Below, piece after piece: positions 1-5,087 of a stretch of 9,594 nucleotides of DNA (positions within the stretch are counted from its first letter, which is position 1; each line of letters opens with the position of its first letter). The notes below the pieces were generated by a model. That model was not told the DNA's origin. It was given only the letters and a program-made list of their open reading frames with translations, and did not search any database. The position numbers and the translations under genes were made by a program. Source of the DNA: an uncultured Chloroflexota bacterium (GTDB lineage Bacteria > Chloroflexota > Dehalococcoidia > Dehalococcoidales > RBG-16-60-22). The stretch lies in contig CAIWTG010000122.1 in NCBI GenBank assembly GCA_903915565.1, forward strand, positions 1-9,594. The letters are read 5' to 3'.

Positions 1-48
1 AAAGAAATAAGCAACTTTATCCGCGTGGAAGAGATAGAAGGAAGCTAA
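1..48 (+). CDS. C-terminal end of upstream gene, probably homoserine dehydrogenase (partial)
   Basis: Frame 1 is open from the window edge to a TAA at 46-48 and encodes 15 residues, KEISNFIRVEEIEGS. The stop lies 2 nt before the thrC start. The pattern V/I-x-x-x-x-IRVE at the extreme C-terminus resembles the end of the ACT domain of bacterial homoserine dehydrogenases, and hom directly before thrC is a common order. Homoserine dehydrogenase makes homoserine from aspartate semialdehyde, which after phosphorylation is the substrate of ThrC. Only 15 residues are visible, so the family call is an inference from a short motif plus context. That a gene ends here is fairly safe, because the sequence also supplies the thrC ribosome binding site (AGAAGGAAG at 36-44). 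Confidence 0.45.
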   Translation, partial: KEISNFIRVEEIEGS

Positions 49-50
49 CC

Positions 51-1106
51 GTGAAAAAGGGAGTCCTTTACCAGTACCAAAAATACCTCCCCATCAACAA
101 AAAAACACCCATGTTCTCTATTGGTGAAGGGGATACGCCGCTGGTCAAATGCGACCGGCTGGCAAAAAAGTACGGCTGCAAAGAGCTGTATTTTAAACTC
201 GAGGGGTGCCACCCCACCGGCTCTTTTAAGGACCGCGGCATGGTGATGGCTATTGCCAAGGCGGTAGAGGTGGGGAGCAAAGCGGTTATTTGCGCCTCGA
301 CGGGGAACACCAGCGCCTCGGCAGCGGCTTTTGCCGCCTACTGCGGGCTGGAATGCATTATCGTCATCCCTGGCGGGAAAATCGCCATGGGCAAACTGGC
401 ACAGGCGATTGTTTACGGCGCGAAGATTATCGCTATTGACGGCAACTTTGATAAAGCGCTGGAAATCGTCCGCAAGTTGAGCGAGCGGAATCCGGTGACC
501 TTAGTGAACTCGCTCAATCCATATCGTATCGAGGGGCAGAAGACCGCCGCATTTGAAATCATCGATGTCCTCGGCAACGCGCCGGACTATCTATTCCTGC
601 CGGTGGGCAACGCCGGTAACATCACCGCTTACTGGAAGGGTTTTAAGGAATATTACGCGGCGAAAAAAGCCACCAAGAAACCAAAGATGTATGGTTTCCA
701 GGCGGAGGGCGCCGCGCCCATCGTCCGCGGACACGCTATAGAAAAACCGGAGACGGTAGCCACCGCTATCCGCATCGGCAACCCGGCCAGCTGGGAAAAA
801 GCCGTAGCTGCCCGCGACGAAAGCAAAGGCATTATCGATATGGTCAGCGACGATGAAATTTTAAGCGCCCAGCGCATCATGGCGGCGGAGGCAGGGGTGT
901 TCGGGGAGCCGGCTTCGGCGGCGCCGCTGGCGGGCCTAATCAAACTAACGAGTAAAGGCGAAAAATTCACCGGCAAGGTCATCGTCTGCGTGGTGACCGG
1001 CAACGGACTCAAAGATACCGAGACCGCCCTGAAGAAAGCTCCCAAGATAATGGAGCTGCCCTCGGATATTGCTAAGGTGGAAAAGGCATTAGGGTGGGGG
1101 AGATAA
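51..1106 (+). CDS. thrC: Threonine synthase
   Basis: PLP-dependent enzyme that converts O-phospho-L-homoserine to L-threonine and phosphate in the cytoplasm, the last step of threonine synthesis. The 351 residues match the short threonine synthase form. Visible motifs: GEGDTPL near 26-31, the PLP-lysine motif GSFKDRGM at 57-64 with K60 as the Schiff-base lysine, the loop STGNTSA at 83-89, the phosphate-binding glycine-rich loop PVGNAGN at 184-190, EPASAAPLAG at 286-295, and TGNGLKD at 316-322, typical of threonine synthases near the C-terminus. The start is GTG, preceded by AGAAGGAAG with a 6-nt spacer, so the full ORF length is used. It follows a probable hom tail by 2 nt and its stop overlaps the folE Shine-Dalgarno, so it is co-transcribed with both. 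A threonine dehydratase or other fold-type II PLP enzyme is less likely because of the TGNGLKD ending. Confidence 0.93.
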   Translation: MKKGVLYQYQKYLPINKKTPMFSIGEGDTPLVKCDRLAKKYGCKELYFKLEGCHPTGSFKDRGMVMAIAKAVEVGSKAVICASTGNTSASAAAFAAYCGLECIIVIPGGKIAMGKLAQAIVYGAKIIAIDGNFDKALEIVRKLSERNPVTLVNSLNPYRIEGQKTAAFEIIDVLGNAPDYLFLPVGNAGNITAYWKGFKEYYAAKKATKKPKMYGFQAEGAAPIVRGHAIEKPETVATAIRIGNPASWEKAVAARDESKGIIDMVSDDEILSAQRIMAAEAGVFGEPASAAPLAGLIKLTSKGEKFTGKVIVCVVTGNGLKDTETALKKAPKIMELPSDIAKVEKALGWGR

Positions 1107-1115
1107 AAGGAGGTG
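1106..1115 (+). promoter_or_regulatory. Strong Shine-Dalgarno setting the folE start
   Basis: AAAGGAGGTG begins on the last base of the thrC stop codon. An in-frame GTG at 1113 lies inside this site and cannot be the start it serves. The ATG at 1122 lies about 7-8 nt after the AGGAGG core and is the natural start. The overlap suggests translational coupling of thrC and folE. Confidence 0.8.
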
Positions 1116-1121
1116 GGAAAA

Positions 1122-1685
1122 ATGGATGAAGCCAAGATAAAAAAAGCAGTTAAGGAAATACTGGAAGCTATCGGCGAGAACCCAGCACGAGAAGGCATTA
1201 AAGACACGCCGCGACGCGTGGCGGAAATGTACGCCGAGCTTTTCGCCGGGTTTGGCAAAGATGCCAAACTAGACCTGGGGGTGGACTTCGAGCTGGGATA
1301 CCGCGAGATGGTGGTTGTTAAAGACATCCCGTTCTACTCCATGTGCGAGCATCACCTCTTGCCTTTTTACGGCGTCGCCCACGTGGGCTATGTCCCCAAC
1401 AAAGAAGGGCGCATCGTGGGCATCAGTAAACTGGCAAGGGTAGTGGAAACAATCGCCCGCCGACCGCAGGTGCAGGAACGCATGACCACCGAAATTGCCG
1501 ACATCGTTTATAACGGTTTAAAAGCGACCGGTGTCGGAGTGGTTGTCCAGGCGGAACACATGTGCATGATTATGCGGGGTATTAAAAAGCCCGGCAGCAA
1601 TGTGATAACATCCGCCCTGCGCGGCACGTTTAAGAGTGCGGCCATCAGCCGCGCCGAGTTCTTCTCAATTATTCAATCGAGGTAA
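1122..1685 (+). CDS. folE: GTP cyclohydrolase I (FolE type)
   Basis: Hydrolyses GTP to 7,8-dihydroneopterin triphosphate, the first step towards tetrahydrofolate; the same product also feeds 7-deazapurine (queuosine-type) synthesis. With the ATG at 1122 the protein has 187 residues, the normal FolE1 size. Family motifs are complete: ENPAREGIKDTPRRVA at 19-34, SMCEHHLLPFYG at 73-84, VGISKLARVVE at 99-109, RRPQVQERMT at 113-122, and AEHMCMIMRGIKKPGS at 144-159. Zinc ligands are visible as C75, H78 and C148, so this is the zinc-dependent type I enzyme, not the FolE2 form. It is the second full gene of the thrC operon and is followed after 3 nt by a small cysteine-rich protein. No other pterin gene is in the window, so folate versus deazapurine use cannot be decided here. 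Confidence 0.95.
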   Translation: MDEAKIKKAVKEILEAIGENPAREGIKDTPRRVAEMYAELFAGFGKDAKLDLGVDFELGYREMVVVKDIPFYSMCEHHLLPFYGVAHVGYVPNKEGRIVGISKLARVVETIARRPQVQERMTTEIADIVYNGLKATGVGVVVQAEHMCMIMRGIKKPGSNVITSALRGTFKSAAISRAEFFSIIQSR

Positions 1686-1688
1686 ATT

Positions 1689-2132
1689 ATGGATAACATT
1701 AAAAAAGCCTACGAAACAATGGCAGCCAGAAAAGCCAACTGCGCGCAGTCGGTGCTGACGGCGTTTTGTGAAGATTACGGACTCACGACTGAAATGGCTT
1801 ATAATATCACCCAGGGTTTCGGGGGCGGGATGCATATCAACGGCACCTGTGGGGTGGTGACGGGGGCTTATATGGTACTGGGGCTGGCCAACCCGGTTAC
1901 CAAAGACAGTCCGCGACAGAACATGGATAAAGTCGTGGCGCTGCAAGCCGAATTTAATAAAAAATTCAAAGAGCTTTACCCCGGCCTGACCTGCACGGAG
2001 CTGTTGGGTTACGACTTAAGCAAACCGGATGAACTGACTAAAGCCCGCGAGGCAGGTGTGTTCACCATCAAGTGCCCGGACTTTGTCAGGGACGCTGCGA
2101 AAATAGTGGAAGTCCTGCTGAAGAAAAACTAA
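1689..2132 (+). CDS. C_GCAxxG_C_C-type cysteine-rich protein (putative redox protein)
   Basis: A 147-residue protein with spaced cysteines C18, C27, C54, C102 and C129 and a glycine-rich core GFGGGMHINGTCGVVTGA at 43-60. The layout (NCAQSVL near the N-terminus, GG-x-TCGVVTGA in the middle, a Cys after a short helix, a last CPDFV) matches the C_GCAxxG_C_C family of putative redox or metal-binding proteins. The biochemical role of that family is not established to my knowledge, so no reaction is assigned. No signal peptide or membrane segment is seen, so it should be cytoplasmic. The ATG is preceded by GAGGT at 1679-1683, inside the end of folE, and the gap to the folE stop is 3 nt, so it is the last gene of the operon. 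It converges on the arsR gene 37 nt away; no clear intrinsic terminator hairpin lies between them. Confidence 0.75.
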   Translation: MDNIKKAYETMAARKANCAQSVLTAFCEDYGLTTEMAYNITQGFGGGMHINGTCGVVTGAYMVLGLANPVTKDSPRQNMDKVVALQAEFNKKFKELYPGLTCTELLGYDLSKPDELTKAREAGVFTIKCPDFVRDAAKIVEVLLKKN

Positions 2133-2169
2133 ACCCTTGATAACCCATAGGTAACAAATCCCCATTTAC

Positions 2170-2493
2170 TTACTTGGCTGTTTTTTTGTTTTTTCCTACG
2201 TTCTTCGGGCATTCAGTGCAGTCTTGACCATGTTTTGCTGAAAAAAGCGCGTTGAAAGTTTTTTGAAATTCCGCAACTTTCTTGTGGTTAAGGCTGTAAT
2301 GTACTTCCGGTCCCATTTTCTTGGCATCTAAGATACCAGAGCTTTTCAATACCTTTAGATGCTGTGAAATAGCCGGCTGGCTCATACCTGTTTTTCCCGC
2401 GATAACACCGACACATAAATATTGCGATTCGGTCAGCATGTTAACGATTTTCAGTCGGGTAGGGTCGCTTAAAGCTTTAAATAAGTCTGCCAT
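2170..2493 (-). CDS. ArsR/SmtB-family transcriptional repressor
   Basis: A 107-residue winged helix-turn-helix regulator. ADLFKALSDPTRLKIVNML (2-20) is the classic ArsR N-terminal signature; the recognition region GMSQPAISQHLKVLKSSGIL spans 36-55, and the beta wing is KKMGPEVHYSL at 58-68. Cysteines: C27 sits where the first Cys of the E. coli ArsR ELCVCD metal site lies, but the second is replaced (L-C-V-G), and a C-terminal C92-x-x-C95 pair is added. The effector could therefore be a metal, arsenite or a thiol-reactive signal; this is inference. The start is taken at the ATG 2491-2493 because GGAGGA lies 7 nt upstream; a TTG 15 nt earlier overlaps that site. The gene is single, with no efflux pump beside it. 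Its GC is lower than that of gyrB (101 of 240 bases at 2221-2460, by hand count). Confidence 0.9.
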   Translation of the reverse strand: MADLFKALSDPTRLKIVNMLTESQYLCVGVIAGKTGMSQPAISQHLKVLKSSGILDAKKMGPEVHYSLNHKKVAEFQKTFNALFSAKHGQDCTECPKNVGKNKKTAK

Positions 2494-2500
2494 ATGAAGT

Positions 2501-2506
2501 TCCTCC
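2501..2506 (-). promoter_or_regulatory. Shine-Dalgarno deciding the arsR start
   Basis: Read on the minus strand this is GGAGGA, 7 nt before the ATG at 2493-2491. An in-frame TTG at 2508-2506 would extend the protein by five residues but overlaps the site, so the ATG is preferred. Confidence 0.75.
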
Positions 2507-2524
2507 AAATGTTAGTTAAGCTAG

Positions 2525-2546
2525 TGCTTATATAATAATATAAGCA
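2525..2546. promoter_or_regulatory. Inverted repeat, probable ArsR operator
   Basis: Perfect 9-bp arms TGCTTATAT and ATATAAGCA separated by AATA. AT-rich imperfect or perfect dyads of this size are typical ArsR/SmtB operators. The repeat covers the -10 hexamer and the expected start point of the arsR promoter, so repressor binding here would block its own transcription. Binding by this particular ArsR is inferred from position and symmetry only. Confidence 0.7.
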
Positions 2547-2566
2547 TAAACTTATAGAAATGTCAA
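2537..2566 (-). promoter_or_regulatory. Sigma-70-type promoter of arsR
   Basis: On the minus strand a perfect -35 TTGACA (2566-2561) is followed after 18 nt by the -10 TATATT (2542-2537), five of six to consensus. Transcription would start near 2530, giving a leader of about 37 nt. The -10 lies inside the inverted repeat 2525-2546. Confidence 0.72.
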
Positions 2567-2610
2567 GGGAGTTAGTAAAAAATACTTGAAGAACTTATAA
2601 TAAATGGTAC

Positions 2611-4551
2611 TTAGACATCCAGGGTGGCGTACTTGGCGTGCGCCTGGATAAAGGACTTGCGCGGCGGCACTTCATCACCCATCAACATCTGGAAGGTCTC
2701 GTCGGCTTTAGCGGCGTCGTCAATGCTGACGTTAAGCAGTGTGCGGTTGGCGGGGTCCATGGTGGTTTCCCAGAGCTGCTCGGCGCTCATTTCACCCAAA
2801 CCCTTATAGCGCTGAATTTCGTTCTTCCTAGCGGTACTGGCTTTCAGCGTCTCGTCTTTTTCCTGCTCGGTGTAAACCCACTTAACGCCATCGCTGGACT
2901 TGATGCGGTAGAGGGGCGGCTGGGCGATATAGAGGTGGCCCGCGTCAACAAGCTTGCGCATGTGGCGGAAGAAAAAGGTGAGCAGCAGTGTGCGGATGTG
3001 CGCGCCATCCACATCGGCATCGGACATGAGGATGATTTTATGATAACGGACTCTTTCCGGGTCGAAGTCTTCGTCAATGCCGGCCCCGATGGCGGTAATC
3101 ATGGTGCGGATTTCGGCGTTAGCCAGCATTTTATCGGGCGGGGCTTTTTCAACGTTAAGGATTTTACCGCGGAGGGGCAGTATCGCCTGGAAACGGCGGT
3201 TCCGGCCTTCTTTAGCCGAGCCACCGGCGGAGGGACCCTCCACTAAAAACAGCTCGCATTGCTGGGGGTCTCTTTCTGAGCAGTCGGCCAGAATGCCGGG
3301 TAAAGCGGCGGAGTCCAGTCCGCTCTTGCGGATAATAAGGTCGCGGGCTTTGCGGGCGGCTTCCCTGGCACGGGCGGAGGTGACGCATTTTTCGATGATT
3401 TTCTTGGCGTCGTCGGGGTGCTCTTCCAGGTAAAGGCTCAAGCCGTCGTTAACGGCGCTTTCCACCAGACTCTTCATTTCAATGTTGCCCAGTTTGCCTT
3501 TGGTCTGGCCTTCGAACTGCGGCTCGGGGAGTTTAACGCTGACGATGGCGGTTAAGCCTTCACGCACGTCCTCTCCGGTGAGGTTGGAGTCGTCTTCTTT
3601 AAGCAGTTTGCTCTTTTTAGCATAATCATTCAGGACGCGGGTGAGGGCGGAGCGGAAACCGGTAAGGTGCGTGCCGCCGTCAATGGTGTTGACGCAGTTG
3701 GCGAAGCTGAACGCGGATTCGGTAAAGCTGTCGTTATACTGCAGAGCGACTTCGATGCTGGTGGTGTCAATTGACTTGGAGACATAGATAGGCAGGGTAT
3801 GGCGGACCTCGCGGTTGCGGTTAAGGTGCCGCACGAAGCTGGCGATGCCGCCTTCAAAGTAAAAAGTTTTTTCTTTATCATGAATTTCGTCGATAATAGA
3901 AATTTCTACGCCCTTGTTAAGATAAGCCATCTCGCGGAGGCGTTCGCAAATAGTCTCGAAGTCATAATTCGACTCGGTGAAGATTTGTTTATCGGCGAGG
4001 AAAGAGGTCGTTGTGCCGGTGCCTTCCGCCTGGCCGATGACTTTAACCGGCGCCACGGGCACGCCGCGCTTATATTCCTGGTGGTGTATCTTGCCATCGC
4101 GTTTGACATCAACAGTGACCCATTCCGATAGGGCGTTGACGACCGAGGCGCCTACGCCATGCAGACCGCCGGAGACGGTGTAGGACTTGCCGCCGAACTT
4201 GGCGCCGGCATGGAGAACCGTCATGACCGTTTCCAGGGCGGAGACCTTGGTGGTGGGGTGGATATCAACGGGGATGCCGCGCCCATTATCAATAACCGTG
4301 GCCGAGCCGTCTTTTCTCAAAATGACGGTAATATGGTCGCAACTGCCGGCCATGGCTTCATCGATGCTGTTGTAGACGATTTCATAAAGCATGTGGTGCA
4401 AACCGCGCTGGTCGGTGCTGCCGATATACATGCCGGGGCGGCGCCGGACAGCCTCACGGCCGCCAAGCACCTGAATGTCTTCAGCGGTATATTCAGCGGC
4501 TTTTTTGGCTTTTACAGTTTTTGGTTTTTGCGGTTCTTCTGCATCCGGCAT
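2611..4551 (-). CDS. gyrB: DNA gyrase subunit B (type IIA topoisomerase ATPase subunit)
   Basis: ATPase and TOPRIM subunit of DNA gyrase, which with GyrA introduces negative supercoils. The 646 residues fit the short GyrB form without the enterobacterial insertion. Order: a charged N-terminal extension (1-20), then the GHKL ATPase domain with VLGGREAVRRRPGMYIGS at 28-45, E57 (catalytic base), N61 (Mg ligand), DNGRGIPVDIH at 88-98, GGLHGVGASVVNAL at 128-141 and the QTK lysine K351. The TOPRIM domain follows with EGPSAGGSAKEGR at 438-450 (E438), LPLRGKILNVEKA at 458-470 and DADVDGAHI at 511-519 (D511, D513). The C-terminus has QRYKGLGEMSAEQLWETTMDP at 580-600. Odd point: residue 60 is Tyr in YNSIDEA where DNSIDEA is usual. 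The ATG at 4551 has AGAGGGG 5 nt upstream. ParE is possible, since the two are hard to separate without the partner subunit; no gyrA or parC is in the window. Confidence 0.92.
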   Translation of the reverse strand: MPDAEEPQKPKTVKAKKAAEYTAEDIQVLGGREAVRRRPGMYIGSTDQRGLHHMLYEIVYNSIDEAMAGSCDHITVILRKDGSATVIDNGRGIPVDIHPTTKVSALETVMTVLHAGAKFGGKSYTVSGGLHGVGASVVNALSEWVTVDVKRDGKIHHQEYKRGVPVAPVKVIGQAEGTGTTTSFLADKQIFTESNYDFETICERLREMAYLNKGVEISIIDEIHDKEKTFYFEGGIASFVRHLNRNREVRHTLPIYVSKSIDTTSIEVALQYNDSFTESAFSFANCVNTIDGGTHLTGFRSALTRVLNDYAKKSKLLKEDDSNLTGEDVREGLTAIVSVKLPEPQFEGQTKGKLGNIEMKSLVESAVNDGLSLYLEEHPDDAKKIIEKCVTSARAREAARKARDLIIRKSGLDSAALPGILADCSERDPQQCELFLVEGPSAGGSAKEGRNRRFQAILPLRGKILNVEKAPPDKMLANAEIRTMITAIGAGIDEDFDPERVRYHKIILMSDADVDGAHIRTLLLTFFFRHMRKLVDAGHLYIAQPPLYRIKSSDGVKWVYTEQEKDETLKASTARKNEIQRYKGLGEMSAEQLWETTMDPANRTLLNVSIDDAAKADETFQMLMGDEVPPRKSFIQAHAKYATLDV

Positions 4552-4590
4552 TAATGCCCCTCTTTCATCTAAAACAAAGCGTCAGAAAAA

Positions 4591-4608
4591 TCAGAACTAA
4601 GGTTCTGA
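4591..4608 (-). terminator. Hairpin with T-run in the gyrB leader (possible attenuator)
   Basis: Minus-strand TCAGAAC - CTTA - GTTCTGA, a perfect 7-bp stem with a 4-nt loop, followed directly by TTTTT (4590-4586). It lies between the gyrB promoter and the gyrB ATG, about 18-20 nt into the expected transcript. The form is that of an intrinsic terminator, though the stem has only three G-C pairs. It could instead be a protein-binding palindrome. Confidence 0.45.
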
Positions 4609-4633
4609 ATATGAATTTATTTCAGGCTATTTT

Positions 4634-4662
4634 ATTATAGCACTTTCAGGCTCTTCCGTAAA
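4634..4662 (-). promoter_or_regulatory. Sigma-70-type promoter of gyrB
   Basis: Minus strand: TTTACG (4662-4657, four of six to the -35 consensus), a 17-nt spacer and a perfect -10 TATAAT (4639-4634). Transcription would start near 4627, leaving a leader of about 75 nt before the gyrB ATG. This separates gyrB transcription from the ferredoxin operon upstream. Confidence 0.65.
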
Positions 4663-4664
4663 GC

Positions 4665-4699
4665 AAAAAATGGGTAAATCGGGGCAATAAAAAGTACCC
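4665..4699 (-). terminator. Weak candidate intrinsic terminator of the flavoprotein-ferredoxin operon
   Basis: On the minus strand GGGTA (4699-4695) can pair with TACCC (4676-4672), followed by A and six T (4670-4665). It sits 16 nt after the ferredoxin stop and just before the gyrB -35, the right place for an operon end. The stem has only 5 bp and the loop is 18 nt, and a competing GGGG/CCCC pairing exists in the same segment, so the assignment is weak. Confidence 0.3.
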
Positions 4700-4714
4700 C
4701 TGTTTCGCCATAAT

Positions 4715-5062
4715 TTACTCCCCCGACGGCGGCCTCAAATTGGGCGGCGGCGGATTGTTCATACCCAGGCGGTAAAGCTCACCGGTATCCTTACGCTTCC
4801 AGTTCATGGAGATTCTCTGCTGGGTGGGGTGGAGCATAGTAATGGCTCCCGGGCGGGGACACTCTTCCACACAGCCGCCGCAGTACCAGCATTCCTCCGG
4901 GTAGACGACGATAGGCTGTTTTTTCTTTTCCGGGTTGGGCATCATGACGTCTGTCGGGCAGACCTCAACGCAGCGGTTGCAGCCGATGCAAACGTCAGGG
5001 TTGAACGTCACAGCTTTATTAGGGGTGGGGGGATTGGGCACCATATATGATTTTTCAGACAT
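4715..5062 (-). CDS. Dicluster [4Fe-4S] ferredoxin, AprB-like electron-transfer subunit
   Basis: A 115-residue protein with two complete 4Fe-4S motifs: C25-x2-C28-x2-C31-x3-C35-P in CIGCNRCVEVCP, and C58-x2-C61-x2-C64-x3-C68-P in CWYCGGCVEECP, followed by RPGAITM. The second motif, with Trp after the first Cys and GAI after the CP, resembles the beta subunit of APS reductase (AprB) and related flavoprotein partners. The tail (80-115) has no cysteine and ends in the proline-rich GMNNPPPPNLRPPSGE. No signal peptide is seen. The ATG at 5062 is chosen because AGGAG lies 8 nt upstream; an earlier in-frame ATG at 5122 would overlap the preceding gene. It starts 25 nt after the flavoprotein stop, so the two are co-transcribed and it probably shuttles electrons to or from that FAD. 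The physiological acceptor is unknown. Confidence 0.87.
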   Translation of the reverse strand: MSEKSYMVPNPPTPNKAVTFNPDVCIGCNRCVEVCPTDVMMPNPEKKKQPIVVYPEECWYCGGCVEECPRPGAITMLHPTQQRISMNWKRKDTGELYRLGMNNPPPPNLRPPSGE

Positions 5063-5070
5063 CGCAGTAT

Positions 5071-5075
5071 CTCCT
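5071..5075 (-). promoter_or_regulatory. Shine-Dalgarno deciding the ferredoxin start
   Basis: AGGAG on the minus strand, 8 nt before the ATG at 5062-5060 and placed in the 25-nt gap after the flavoprotein stop. It supports the shorter 115-residue ferredoxin over a 20-residue longer reading that starts inside the flavoprotein gene. Confidence 0.7.
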
Positions 5076-5087
5076 GAATGATAGTTT

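Noticed and set aside
653..1327. 224-codon open frame on the minus strand
   Set aside because: It lies antisense across the well-supported thrC and folE genes, has Ser/Pro/Ala-rich low-complexity content and no recognisable domain.
2133..2169. Possible bidirectional terminator between the convergent C_GCAxxG and arsR genes
   Set aside because: Only a 3-bp ACC/GGT pairing can be found around CATA, and no T-run follows it.
2638..3246. 202-codon open frame on the plus strand
   Set aside because: It is entirely antisense to the TOPRIM-containing part of gyrB and shows no domain of its own.
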